23,443 nt of DNA, taken from the IMG/VR virus record IMGVR_UViG_3300001850_000318, positions 1 through 23,443 of that record; one strand, 5' to 3'. The notes beneath the pieces are model-generated. The model was not told where the DNA came from. It made no database searches and saw nothing but the letters and a program-made list of their open reading frames with translations. Positions 13,192 to 22,241 of the stretch are shown piece after piece. The stretch is from a virus. The first letter of the stretch is position 1, and each line of letters opens with the position of its first letter. The translations under genes and the position numbers were made by a program.

Positions 13192-14689
13192 ATGCATACG
13201 CCGCACTAGAATTAACAACTTCTATCAACGCTCTGATTGCCATTTCGCAAGAATCGGCTGGATCATCGAATTGTATTTGTGGATACATCTTGATATTATT
13301 GACCAAAATTTCATTCATGCTTGATTTATAAAATAATATATTAGGCAAAAATTGTGCTAATCTGAGGATTCTTGTTTCCTTTTTGACTGTGTTATTGATG
13401 CCAAGAAGTCTGGTATAGATACCAGATCGCAGCAATGCGTCATTAAGGGGATTGAGCAAGAGACTTTGAAAATTGTTCTTTTCGATTGTAATGGCATCTG
13501 GCTTGTGCTGCATAGCAAGAGCGCAGATTCTTTGAATGAGTTCGTCTACTTTGCATCTTTCGTGATAAGAATCAATGTAAATCTTTTTAGTTCGTGGACA
13601 GCGCATTGCGATTGTGATGCTACTGTAGTCAGAGTTTTTACTATTACCGAGTGCTGGATCAATTGAAATGACACAAGCTTGTCTCATGTCTCTTGGCAGC
13701 ATAAGATCGGTATATTGTGGAATGAAATTGAATGCAAGGTTTCCAATTGCGACTGGATTTTGCAGATAAAGACAGTTAAATTCTTGTAGTCCAATAGATT
13801 CTTTAGTTTTGTTAAGTTCATCTATTGGAAATTTATCTGCCCATAGTGATTCATCAGTTTTAACATGCAGATCAGGATAATCTTTGTCTGCGATTGCTGG
13901 CAATTTAATTTCTTGCCATTTGTCTCCAGTTTTGTTTTGTAAACAAGTACCGATGATGTCATTTGGATGAAAGCGTGTGCCGACAAGAATAACTTTACTA
14001 TTGATATCATCTAATCGTGTTCTTGCCACATTCTGATACCATTCTATTACTTTATTGCGAAAAGCATCAGAATCAGCTTCATTACGATCTTTATGTAAGT
14101 CATCACATATAAGATAATGAGCGCCGAAGCCGGTTAATGAAGAACCAACACCTACTCCTTTTATTGAGCCTGATTTTTTGAATGAATCATCAGGATTTAC
14201 GAGTTCTGTGAAATCTTGTCGTGCGATAAAATTGCGATCCATTTTTGTAGGTATGATGCTTCTTGGGAATAAAATCTTATATTCTGGACTGCTCATTACT
14301 CGCAGTACATCACGCATATTCTTGTTAGCTAATTGTTGACTATATGATGCTAGAACAATGTTATAAAATGGATTTATGCCAAGAAGGAAAGCTGGCAACA
14401 ATCTGCTGCATAGTTCACTTTTTCCCCATCGTGGAGGACACGATAAAGTGAGGAAATAGTCACCAGTAAACATGGCTTCAATTTCTTTAATGATTTTGCA
14501 ATGAAAAGGACTTATGTAAAAATCTGGTTTGACAAATTTGATAAATTTAGAAAATTTAGTTCTTGCTTCTTGTCTTCTACGAATTTCGGAATCAATATGG
14601 ATTCTCTTCTGAGTTCGCATATATCGATCCAGCAATCCACGATCTGGATGAAAAAATTCTCTTAGTAAATTTCGTGCGCCTCTACTCAT
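13190..14689 (-). CDS. terL: Terminase large subunit (ATPase plus nuclease)
   Basis: This is the DNA-packaging motor. The ATPase domain has a Walker A-like SCPPRWGKSE (about 83-92), a Walker B YLICDDLHKD (about 192-201) and the coupling motif VILVGTRFH (about 243-251). The RNase H-like nuclease domain has VISIDPALG (catalytic Asp about 344), ITIEKNNFQ (Glu about 403) and FDDPADSCEMA (Asp about 475-479). The roughly 499-residue length is standard. The start is taken as the ATG at 14689, two bases after the small-subunit stop; a TTG at 14695 overlapping that stop is the alternative. It converges on the plus-strand terminator. Unusually, the portal gene is more than 10 kb away. Confidence 0.93.
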   Translation of the reverse strand: MSRGARNLLREFFHPDRGLLDRYMRTQKRIHIDSEIRRRQEARTKFSKFIKFVKPDFYISPFHCKIIKEIEAMFTGDYFLTLSCPPRWGKSELCSRLLPAFLLGINPFYNIVLASYSQQLANKNMRDVLRVMSSPEYKILFPRSIIPTKMDRNFIARQDFTELVNPDDSFKKSGSIKGVGVGSSLTGFGAHYLICDDLHKDRNEADSDAFRNKVIEWYQNVARTRLDDINSKVILVGTRFHPNDIIGTCLQNKTGDKWQEIKLPAIADKDYPDLHVKTDESLWADKFPIDELNKTKESIGLQEFNCLYLQNPVAIGNLAFNFIPQYTDLMLPRDMRQACVISIDPALGNSKNSDYSSITIAMRCPRTKKIYIDSYHERCKVDELIQRICALAMQHKPDAITIEKNNFQSLLLNPLNDALLRSGIYTRLLGINNTVKKETRILRLAQFLPNILFYKSSMNEILVNNIKMYPQIQFDDPADSCEMAIRALIEVVNSSAAYA

Positions 14690-14691
14690 AA

Positions 14692-15063
14692 TCAATCACC
14701 ATTATTGGCGTAAGATTGCAACTCCTCATCTGATAGAGTAGGTATATCATGAATTGTTGGTTTCTTAAATCCTTTTTCGCCTTCATCTATTTCTTGTTTT
14801 AGGGTGAAAAGAATTGCCCATTGTTCATCATTTTTTACTGCTTGACTCAATTTATTTTGTGCAAGTAGCTGATTCCATTTCTTAAATTTATTCATGATAA
14901 TGCGAAGGTTGCGGTTTTCTGTACAATGACGCAACAAAGATCGCAGAGGAATTTGCAGCAATTCTGCGCTGGCGATAAGGTCGCCATCAGTCTGAGCTAA
15001 AGCTTTTTTAATCGCTGGAAGAGTTAATTTCGGTTTCCACTTTTCTCTTTTTTTCTTTTCCAT
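14692..15063 (-). CDS. Terminase small subunit candidate with Fis-like helix-turn-helix
   Basis: The 123-residue protein precedes the large terminase immediately, the normal place for the DNA-recognising small subunit. Residues about 13-50 (LTLPAIKKALAQTDGDLIAS, then AELLQIPLRSLLRHC) resemble a Fis-type helix-turn-helix: a helix, TDGD in place of 'gGN', AAxxLgI and a second helix. The N-terminus is very basic (MEKKKREKWKPK). The middle forms helices with QLLAQNKLSQAV, and the C-terminus is acidic. The stop of the tail-fibre gene is three bases before its ATG; the SD is weak (GGGAT). Identity as small terminase rests on position and the helix-turn-helix. Confidence 0.68.
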   Translation of the reverse strand: MEKKKREKWKPKLTLPAIKKALAQTDGDLIASAELLQIPLRSLLRHCTENRNLRIIMNKFKKWNQLLAQNKLSQAVKNDEQWAILFTLKQEIDEGEKGFKKPTIHDIPTLSDEELQSYANNGD

Positions 15064-15066
15064 TTT

Positions 15067-18000
15067 TTATCCCATTTGTGTTGCATGAATACGGTAAAGA
15101 GCATATTGCAATGTGCCAGACAAAGTATTTCTTTCTTGTGGATACGCATAATTATATCCGAGAACACCTTGAGTATGAGCCATTTGCGCTCCTTGATATT
15201 CTGTTGTTGCACTAGTTGTATATATTGCAGAATATGCACCGGCAGCAGCATTAGTCGTTGCATCTAGTATGCTAAATCCTGTTCCAGCCGTTCTAGCCAC
15301 GCCTCCCCATATGCTAAGAGTACCACCGACTCCAGCAACAGATTGCACCCAGAATATTTGATTGCCAGATGTGTTATTCCATATTCTTGCTACTGTTGAT
15401 GAATATGTGTGACTTGTTGAGTCTGTGTTAAACAACGGTCTTGGAACTTGGTTGTCGTAGTTTGCAATATAACGGCTTATTAAAGTGTCTTCTGTTGTGG
15501 TAGGAGAAGAAGCACGAATTGTGCCGATCAATCTCTTTGTATTATCAGTAGACAACACATAAGTGCCATTTTTATATGTTAATGTATCTGCTCTTACATT
15601 ATCAGTTGTCCAAGCAGTAGAAAATGTAAGTTGTGGATTTACGCCGTTCGGGCTTGCGTAAATGTCATATAGTTTTCCACTTGTTAAACCAGTAATAGCA
15701 AGAGAAACACAAGTTCCAGATGTGTTATATAATTGCCAAGATGAACCATTCCACAGACCAATATTATCGCCAGTATATGGATTGAGATAGATTGTACTTT
15801 GTGATGCTTGGTCAGTAGATGTTATTGATACGCCAGATTGAACGCCTATTCGGAAATCATTGATACGGGTAATACTATTTCTTATTTCATTTCCTACATG
15901 AAACCAGCCAATCTGTCCAGATGCTATTGCTCCACTTGTAATTGCTCCACTTGTGACTGAAAATAGTCCAACAGTACCAGATGCTGTTGGGGCAAAAGAT
16001 TTATTGCCATAAATTCCAGATGTTACATAAATGTTTTTGAAACTTGCATTTTGTGGGAATTGTCTACCTATATACAGATTGTCAATTTCTCCAGCCCATT
16101 CACATTTTAATGTGATTCTTCCTCTAGATGGAGATCGATAGCCGGTTGCACTACTGGTACTTGGAACGATGACAATGGCATCTGCACCGACACAAATTCC
16201 ACCATAGCTTATTGATGGAGCAGTCCATCCACTCGGGGTTGACAAACCACCCTCAATGTATCTTTCTGCTGCCGTACTACCACCAGTTAATGGTAACAAT
16301 AAGAATTGTCCACCATAATAAATAGGATACCATGTATTGGTAATTGCGGTTGTAAATGCAGTCCAATTTAATCCATCATAAGAAATATATTGAGTTGTAC
16401 TTGCACTATTTGTAATAAGGAAAATTCCATTGCCATAAATGATATATTGCGCTGTGATCGCTGCTGGCAAATAAGCTGTTGTAAATGTACCTGATCCATC
16501 CCATATTTGTATTTGATCAGTTGATCCTGATTGAATGAAGATATATTTTCCTGCTCCATACGCAACATCTTTCCAGTTACCTGCCGCTGGAGTTGGCATT
16601 GTCACTTGAGTAAAATCTCTGGCAGTAAGATGACTACTTGCCCAAACACCCGTAGTCGCCGTCCTTACACCAAGAGCAACGCATTTCGTACCAACACTTC
16701 TTATGTTATAAAGCGTATCGAATATTGGACTTGAAATTGCATATGTCGTAAAATTGATTCCATCATAACTGTAATAATCAACACTAAGACCGCCATCTTG
16801 AACGATAACCCATGTCCCCATGCTCTCAACATAGACAATTTTTTTATTTCCAGCGTAAACAGTACCAAAAACAGAACAATTAGACCAATTTATTCCATCA
16901 TAGCTATAAACAGGTGCATTTGTTCCAGAGTCTACGGCAACATACATATTCATTCCTGCTGCAACATCAGTCCATGTCCTTGTTGCCGGAAGAGTGACAG
17001 CAACCCAATTGAAACTTTCACCACCAATAAAATTGTTCAAATGATCAGTCACAATAGTTGACTGTGTTGTCAATTGTTGGAAATTAAGAGTTCCAGAAGA
17101 AATAATTCCACTATTTATGTTTAATTGATTCCATTGTAATGCTGTTCCATTTAGCTGAAGAAAGTATCCAGATGTAGGTGTAGTGCTTCCTAAGTGATAA
17201 GTTCCAATTTGTCCGCTGGCAATTGATCCGCTAATTACACTATTAGCAGAAATATTACCACTATTGATTGAATTTACATTTATGTGACCGCTGCGGACTA
17301 CTCCAGATGATAATGAATTAAGTCCGATCTGACCAGAAGCAATAATTCCAGATGTTATGCTATTTGGAGCAAAATGTCCGCTATTGACAATTCCGCTTGC
17401 AAGATTGAATGTGTTAATTTGTCCACTTGCGATTGCACCACTTGCTATAGAAGCAGGTGCATAATGTCCGCTATTGACAATTCCGCTTGCAAGATTGAAT
17501 GTGTTAATTTGTCCGCTTGCTATTGCACCGCTTGCAATTGAAGCGGGTGCATAATGTCCGCTATTGACGATTCCACTTGCAAGATTGAATGTGTTAATTT
17601 GACCTGATGCAATTACACCGCTTGCAATTGAATTGGCAGCTATATGACCGCTATTTACAGCATTCGCAGATAAATGATATTGTCCTATTTGACCCGATGC
17701 AATGCTGCCACTAACAACAGAGTTGTTACCAAGATAGCCACTTGTAACTTGTCCTGAAGTTAAACTTGTTGTAGGAAGTGTTGACCAAGTTAATGCCAAA
17801 TTTTGATTCAACATTAGGAAATAACCTGATGTTGGTGTAGTGCTTCCGAAATGGTAAGTTCCAATTTGACCAGATGCTATACTACCACTAATAACAGAAT
17901 TTGCACTAATATTTCCACTATTTACAGCATTTGTTGTTATATGTCCGCTGTTTACGATTCCACTTGCAAGATTGAATGTGTTAATTTGTCCGCTTGCTAT

Positions 18001-20109
18001 TACACCGCTTGCAATTGAAGCGGGTGAATAATGTCCACTATTGACAATTCCGCTTGCCAAATTAAATCTGTTAATTTGACCTGATGCAATTACACCGCTT
18101 GCTATAGAAGCGGGTGCATAATGTCCGCTATTGACAATTCCGCTTGCCAAATTAAATCTGTTAATTTGACCTGATGCAATTACACCGCTTGCTATAGAAG
18201 TGGGTGCATAATGTCCGCTATTGACGATTCCACTTGCAAGATTGAATGTGTTAATTTGTCCGCTTGCTATTGCACCAGAATAAATAGAATTATTGCTAAG
18301 ATGATATCGTCCTACTTGTCCGCTTGCTATTGCACCGGAATAGACAGAATTAGCGCTAAGATGATATTGTCCTACTTGTCCTGATGCGATACTCCCGCTT
18401 ACAACAGTATTGTCACCTAAATAACCAGATGTAACTACACCTGATGTAAGTGAAAATCCTGCACTTGGAACAATCCAATCAAAAAAAATTCCATCTGTAG
18501 TAAGTATGTATCCACTAGTTGGCGCAGATATTGTACCAAGATGATATTGTCCTACTTGTCCGCTTGCTATTGCACCGGAATAGACAGAATTATCACTAAG
18601 ATGATATTGTCCTATTTGTCCAGATGCAATGCTTCCACTTACAACACTATTGTCTCCCAAATAACCAGATGTAACTACACCTGATGTAAGTGAAAATCCT
18701 GCACTTGGAACAATCCAATCAAAAGAACTTCCATCTGTAGTAAGTATGTATCCACTAGTTGGGGCAGATATTGTACCCAGATGAGGTTGTTGTATTTGAC
18801 CTGATGCTATTGCACCGGAATAAACAGAATTGTCTGATAGATGATACTGACTGATTTGTCCAGATGCAATGCTTCCACTTACAACACTATTGTCTCCCAA
18901 ATAACCAGATGTAATTATACCTGAACTCAAAGAAAAAGTAGACGGGACAACAATCCAATCAAATGCATTTCCATCTGTAGTAAGTATGTATCCACTAGTT
19001 GGCGCAGATATTGTACCAAGATGAGGCTGTTGTATTTGACCTGATGCAATATTACCAGAATAAACAGAATTATCGCTAAGATGATATTGTCCTAGTTGTC
19101 CTGATGCTATTGCACCGGAATAAACAGAATTATCTGATAAGTGATATTGTCCTAGTTGTCCTGATGCTATTGCACCGGAATAAACAGAATTATCGCTAAG
19201 ATGATATTGTCCTAGTTGTCCTGATGCTATTGCACCGGAATAAACAGAATTATCTGATAAGTGATATTGTCCTACTTGTCCTAATGCTATTGCACCAGAA
19301 TAAACAGAATTATCTGATAAGTGATATTGTCCTACTTGTCCTGATGCGATACTACCGCTTACAACACTATTGTCTCCCAAATAACCAGAAGTAACTACAC
19401 CTGATGTCAATAAAGTTCCAGCATTTGGAATAATCCAATCAAATGCATTTCCATCTGTAGTAAGTATGTATCCACTAGTTGGGGCAGATATTGTACCCAG
19501 ATGAGATTGTTGTATTTGTCCTGATGCTATTGCACCAGAATAAACAGAATTATCTGATAAGTGATATTTTCCTACTTGTCCTGATGCTATTGCACCGGAA
19601 TAAACAGAATTATCGCTAAGATGATATTGTCCTAGTTGTCCTGATGCTACTGCACCAGAATAAACAGAATTATCTGATAAGTGATATTGTCCTACTTGTC
19701 CAGATGCAATGCTTCCACTTACAACAGCATTATCTGCAATCATTCCTGATTGAACGCAACCAGAAGACAGAGAAAAAGGTATCGCCCAATCAAATTGTGT
19801 TCCATCAGTAGTTAATACAGCGCCAGATGTTGGTGATGTGATTGTTCCAAGATGAGGTTGTTGTATTTGTCCAGATGCGATATTACCACTTACGACAGCA
19901 GAATCTCCAATCATACCGCTGGTAATAGCACCACTCCCGATTAAGGGAGTGGCATAAGGATTGACTAAAACATTGACGCTGCCAGATAGTACGCCACCGA
20001 CATACAGAATCTTGCCATCAACATCAGTAGCCAGTTCTCCCGTATAGAGAGACGCTGGCACATTACCGCTGCTGGTGCTAAATTTATTGATAATCGTAAT
20101 ATCTGGCAT
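15067..20109 (-). CDS. 1680-residue repeat-built tail fibre protein
   Basis: This is probably the host-binding fibre. Residues 1-57 resemble fibre attachment ends (SLYTGELATDVDGKILYVGG). About 58-1030 is a very long shaft of repeats on SGxIASGQ(I/V), in three types: a 20-residue YHLSDNSVYSGAIASGQ unit, a 30-residue INTFNLASGIVNSGHYAP unit, and 40-residue inserts with GYILTTDG and FDWIV. About 1035-1330 has repeated GxGxYV...YSYDGINW motifs, suggesting a beta-propeller. About 1418-1680 (NDFRIGVQSG, TIYLNPYTGDNIGLWNGSSW, then TEDTLISRYIANY and VPRP) matches a C-terminal domain common in phage fibres. The ATG at 20109 follows GGAG. It precedes the terminase genes, three bases from the small subunit. 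Confidence 0.9.
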   Translation of the reverse strand: MPDITIINKFSTSSGNVPASLYTGELATDVDGKILYVGGVLSGSVNVLVNPYATPLIGSGAITSGMIGDSAVVSGNIASGQIQQPHLGTITSPTSGAVLTTDGTQFDWAIPFSLSSGCVQSGMIADNAVVSGSIASGQVGQYHLSDNSVYSGAVASGQLGQYHLSDNSVYSGAIASGQVGKYHLSDNSVYSGAIASGQIQQSHLGTISAPTSGYILTTDGNAFDWIIPNAGTLLTSGVVTSGYLGDNSVVSGSIASGQVGQYHLSDNSVYSGAIALGQVGQYHLSDNSVYSGAIASGQLGQYHLSDNSVYSGAIASGQLGQYHLSDNSVYSGAIASGQLGQYHLSDNSVYSGNIASGQIQQPHLGTISAPTSGYILTTDGNAFDWIVVPSTFSLSSGIITSGYLGDNSVVSGSIASGQISQYHLSDNSVYSGAIASGQIQQPHLGTISAPTSGYILTTDGSSFDWIVPSAGFSLTSGVVTSGYLGDNSVVSGSIASGQIGQYHLSDNSVYSGAIASGQVGQYHLGTISAPTSGYILTTDGIFFDWIVPSAGFSLTSGVVTSGYLGDNTVVSGSIASGQVGQYHLSANSVYSGAIASGQVGRYHLSNNSIYSGAIASGQINTFNLASGIVNSGHYAPTSIASGVIASGQINRFNLASGIVNSGHYAPASIASGVIASGQINRFNLASGIVNSGHYSPASIASGVIASGQINTFNLASGIVNSGHITTNAVNSGNISANSVISGSIASGQIGTYHFGSTTPTSGYFLMLNQNLALTWSTLPTTSLTSGQVTSGYLGNNSVVSGSIASGQIGQYHLSANAVNSGHIAANSIASGVIASGQINTFNLASGIVNSGHYAPASIASGAIASGQINTFNLASGIVNSGHYAPASIASGAIASGQINTFNLASGIVNSGHFAPNSITSGIIASGQIGLNSLSSGVVRSGHINVNSINSGNISANSVISGSIASGQIGTYHLGSTTPTSGYFLQLNGTALQWNQLNINSGIISSGTLNFQQLTTQSTIVTDHLNNFIGGESFNWVAVTLPATRTWTDVAAGMNMYVAVDSGTNAPVYSYDGINWSNCSVFGTVYAGNKKIVYVESMGTWVIVQDGGLSVDYYSYDGINFTTYAISSPIFDTLYNIRSVGTKCVALGVRTATTGVWASSHLTARDFTQVTMPTPAAGNWKDVAYGAGKYIFIQSGSTDQIQIWDGSGTFTTAYLPAAITAQYIIYGNGIFLITNSASTTQYISYDGLNWTAFTTAITNTWYPIYYGGQFLLLPLTGGSTAAERYIEGGLSTPSGWTAPSISYGGICVGADAIVIVPSTSSATGYRSPSRGRITLKCEWAGEIDNLYIGRQFPQNASFKNIYVTSGIYGNKSFAPTASGTVGLFSVTSGAITSGAIASGQIGWFHVGNEIRNSITRINDFRIGVQSGVSITSTDQASQSTIYLNPYTGDNIGLWNGSSWQLYNTSGTCVSLAITGLTSGKLYDIYASPNGVNPQLTFSTAWTTDNVRADTLTYKNGTYVLSTDNTKRLIGTIRASSPTTTEDTLISRYIANYDNQVPRPLFNTDSTSHTYSSTVARIWNNTSGNQIFWVQSVAGVGGTLSIWGGVARTAGTGFSILDATTNAAAGAYSAIYTTSATTEYQGAQMAHTQGVLGYNYAYPQERNTLSGTLQYALYRIHATQMG
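17370..18280 (-). repeat. 90-bp direct repeats in the fibre gene
   Basis: A 90-bp unit (30 codons) encoding the INTFNLASGIVNSGHYAP type recurs several times, for example from 17400 and again from 17950, with a few silent or single-residue changes between copies. Several copies are nearly identical at DNA level. Confidence 0.85.
18291..19720 (-). repeat. 60-bp direct repeats in the fibre gene
   Basis: A 60-bp unit (20 codons) encoding YHLSDNSVYSGAIASGQ plus a linker is repeated in tandem, most densely at 19080-19380 and 19560-19700. Some copies alternate between two variants (ATGATATTGT and GTGATATTGT beginnings), which suggests duplication of two-unit blocks. Confidence 0.88.
18421..19500 (-). 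repeat. 120-bp direct repeats in the fibre gene
   Basis: A unit of about 120 bp occurs four times, starting near 18421, 18661, 18901 and 19381, spaced by multiples of 60 bp. It encodes the SGYILTTDG...FDWIV insert and its flanks. Copies differ at only a few bases. Confidence 0.85.
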
Positions 20110-20121
20110 CTCGTCTCTCCA

Positions 20122-20661
20122 TTATTTATTTTTGCGAGGCAACGGATAAATATCTCCAATTTTCAAATTATATGTGTCAACTGTAAATAGATGATCATTA
20201 CTTGGATCAACTTCACCTTTGCGCCACAATTTTGCAAACTTAAAATAATCATCCTTTTTTATATAACCAAGTAGGTAAACTTTACTTGGATTATCAAAAT
20301 CTTTGGGTATCTCTGATGAAACTCGACAAAAAATGTATGTATCACATTTTTGTTTTGTATTATATGCTGCAATAGAGCAATCATAATCTACAGTCGGGAA
20401 ACCATTACACCACTTAGTTTTTACATCTATCTTATTTTTGCCGTAAATAATATCATAATCATAAGAATTACTTGATTCCCATTTGCTGCCAGCAAGATAT
20501 TTATGTATTGCAATTTCGCCTAAAAATCCGGTTAAATTACCTTTGCCTTGAATGATAGAATTTTTTAATACTCCCATTTTTTCAGCTTTTTCTCTACAAA
20601 TTGCAATTTCTTCTGGCGATGGTGTAAAAACAATAAATCTTTCGTCATCAAAATTAAACAT
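20122..20661 (-). CDS. PD-(D/E)XK-like nuclease family protein
   Basis: The 179-residue protein shows the layout of small PD-(D/E)XK nucleases: a helix with GNLTGFLGEIAIHKYL (Glu49), a strand with YDYDIIYG (Asp70), and KIDVKTK (Asp79-Val-Lys81), giving E...D...DxK. The following strands (YDCSIAAYN, DTYIFCRV) and a GYIKKDDYF segment fit the fold. The 'GEIA...D...DVKTK' arrangement is common in phage and restriction-type endonucleases. The substrate is unknown: host DNA breakdown, DNA repair or defence are all possible. The ATG at 20661 follows GGAGG. It heads the transcript nuclease-fibre-terminase after the terminator at 20751-20780. Confidence 0.7.
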   Translation of the reverse strand: MFNFDDERFIVFTPSPEEIAICREKAEKMGVLKNSIIQGKGNLTGFLGEIAIHKYLAGSKWESSNSYDYDIIYGKNKIDVKTKWCNGFPTVDYDCSIAAYNTKQKCDTYIFCRVSSEIPKDFDNPSKVYLLGYIKKDDYFKFAKLWRKGEVDPSNDHLFTVDTYNLKIGDIYPLPRKNK

Positions 20662-20692
20662 ATTCCTCCATTAACTGGTACTTAAGAGTTTA

Positions 20693-20710
20693 TGTGAACT
20701 GATATTCACA
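20693..20710. promoter_or_regulatory. Palindrome upstream of the nuclease gene
   Basis: TGTGAA and TTCACA are separated by six bases, a perfect 6-bp inverted repeat about 30 nt before the nuclease start and after the terminator. It could be an operator for the nuclease-fibre-terminase transcript. I could not place a convincing promoter in this gap. Confidence 0.35.
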
Positions 20711-20750
20711 AAGGTATATATGCAAACCTCATATTTATTTTCGATTTTCT

Positions 20751-20780
20751 AAAAAAAAGAGCCGGAATGAACCGGCTCTT
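20751..20780 (-). terminator. Intrinsic terminator of the 21042-23161 cluster
   Basis: On the minus strand AAGAGCCGG pairs perfectly with CCGGCTCTT (20757-20765 and 20772-20780) around a six-base loop. The 3' arm ends in a run of eight T (20751-20758). It lies about 25 nt after the stop of the 78-residue gene. Confidence 0.92.
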
Positions 20781-20805
20781 GTTTAATTATTGTTATTTTT
20801 ATAAT

Positions 20806-21042
20806 TTATCGTAATTTTTCGTTAATTCTTGTGTGGATATCGTCAACTTTCATATTCAGCGTTGCCAAGCTATTGCCAAAATTTTTCAGCGAATCTATAG
20901 CAGTATCAAGTAATTCTAAATGTTTTTTTGTAAGTGGTTCAATTACTTTTTTTGCAAGATATTTACTTGAATGGATAATGCCATAACCAGCACCCATAAT
21001 AATGATGCCAAGCAATCCAAATTGGTAAAAAGTATTTTCCAT
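20806..21042 (-). CDS. 78-residue membrane protein with coiled coil
   Basis: An N-terminal membrane segment (FGLLGIIIMGAGYGIIHSS, about residues 8-26) is followed by a basic stretch (KYLAKKVIEPLTKK) and a long amphipathic helix (HLELLDTAIDSLKNFGNSLA) to the charged end. This layout is common in small phage proteins near virion or lysis genes and could be a holin-like or membrane-anchor protein, but no family-specific motif is visible. GGAG stands eight bases before the ATG, and the gene is 10 nt after the 395-residue gene. It is the last gene before the terminator. Confidence 0.65.
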   Translation of the reverse strand: MENTFYQFGLLGIIIMGAGYGIIHSSKYLAKKVIEPLTKKHLELLDTAIDSLKNFGNSLATLNMKVDDIHTRINEKLR

Positions 21043-21052
21043 TATTTCTCCA

Positions 21053-22240
21053 TCATTGATAAATAGCTGAAAACCAGCGTGGATCAGAAAATATCACTTG
21101 CATCGGTGCGCTGGCATATGTCAATCCAAGTCTCCCATCTTTAATTTTGCCTGTAGATGCATTAAAATCTTCTGCTCTAATGATCGCAATTGCTTTATCA
21201 CTTGCTGCTCGTTTGAACAAATTATGCCCAGCAAAAATTTGATTCAAGTTTGTTTTTTGAACATTTGAATAATCTTCGGTAATTGTGTCATATCGATAGG
21301 AAAAAACAAATTCAATGTCGCATAACAAATTTTCTTTGAAGAAATATCGATTCCCATTAAGCGGATCGGCTATAATTTCTGCACTCGTTATTGTTGCTTG
21401 ATTATACACCGCTGTTGTTGCAAATGATTCTAACAACAAAGAACCGGCTGGAAAACCATAAAATTTGCTGTTATTTATTCTTCCAACAAATTCTTCAGCA
21501 GCAACTTTGTATTTTATACCTGTCAATGAATCATATCCATTTTGAATAAAATAAGGCACCATATGCCATTTAAGCTTTACATTAGCTGTTTTATAAATTT
21601 GTTTATACATTCCTGTACTTGCTGATCTCAAATTTGGAACAGAAAATTGTGGATTGTTAGGAGCATAAAATGATGAACTACCTACATCCATTGTCAAAAA
21701 TTCAGCTTTCGGTTCATAAGTCAAAGTTGTATATCGAAAATATTCCGGCATACAATTTGTAAAAACATATGCTCTTTGATTAACATCTACAAAACTAACG
21801 CTGAAAGCACGATCTTTGATGAAATTATCATCAGCAACAATGTAAGGTTTAGGCTCAAAATTTACATTTACATCATATTCAAAATATTCAGGATATGTAG
21901 GAAATGGCTGTGCTGTATAATGTTTACCTGCACCGAGAGTATAAAATTCGTTATCAATATTCCTTGTATACTGTTGACCCGTAATTTGAGCAATACTAGT
22001 GGCATAAGTGAACGGAAATTGTGGATGAGCGAGTGGTGTTTCTCGGGCAATGCCACTAAATCCATCATTCCTCAAACTATTGAAGCCTAATGAATAATAC
22101 AAAAATTCATTGAGTTTTTGTGGTCCAACACGATAAGATTGAGTAAGACTACCTCCACCATGAGAGAATCCCATAGAATCTGGAGATGTACTTCCAGTAG
22201 TCTGCGGAATCGCATTAAACCATGATGGTTTATCAGCCAT
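21053..22240 (-). CDS. 395-residue probable virion protein of unknown family
   Basis: I do not recognise a family. The protein is beta-rich with many Tyr, Phe and Asn (YFEYDVNVNFEPKPYIV, ECR-like clusters absent) and no membrane segment. A stretch near residue 345 (NLNQIFAGHNLFKR) recalls the 'GHN' turn seen near the end of some phage baseplate or tail proteins, but this is weak. The N-terminus (SWFNAIPQTTGSTSPDSMGF) is low complexity and flexible. It follows the 59-residue membrane protein by one base and is followed by the 78-residue gene. A tail or receptor-contact role is a guess from composition. Confidence 0.65.
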   Translation of the reverse strand: MADKPSWFNAIPQTTGSTSPDSMGFSHGGGSLTQSYRVGPQKLNEFLYYSLGFNSLRNDGFSGIARETPLAHPQFPFTYATSIAQITGQQYTRNIDNEFYTLGAGKHYTAQPFPTYPEYFEYDVNVNFEPKPYIVADDNFIKDRAFSVSFVDVNQRAYVFTNCMPEYFRYTTLTYEPKAEFLTMDVGSSSFYAPNNPQFSVPNLRSASTGMYKQIYKTANVKLKWHMVPYFIQNGYDSLTGIKYKVAAEEFVGRINNSKFYGFPAGSLLLESFATTAVYNQATITSAEIIADPLNGNRYFFKENLLCDIEFVFSYRYDTITEDYSNVQKTNLNQIFAGHNLFKRAASDKAIAIIRAEDFNASTGKIKDGRLGLTYASAPMQVIFSDPRWFSAIYQ

Positions 22241-22241
22241 A

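Noticed and set aside
15067-17000. Diversity-generating retroelement acting on the fibre tip
   Set aside because: No reverse transcriptase gene and no template repeat with adenine-specific changes could be seen in the window.
15067-20109. Regular short repeats that could suggest a CRISPR array
   Set aside because: The repeats are in frame, have no unique spacers, and encode a continuous fibre protein; no Cas gene is present.
20693-20710. CRP-type binding site
   Set aside because: The half sites TGTGA and TCACA are eight bases apart instead of the six of the consensus, so it was kept only as an unassigned palindrome.
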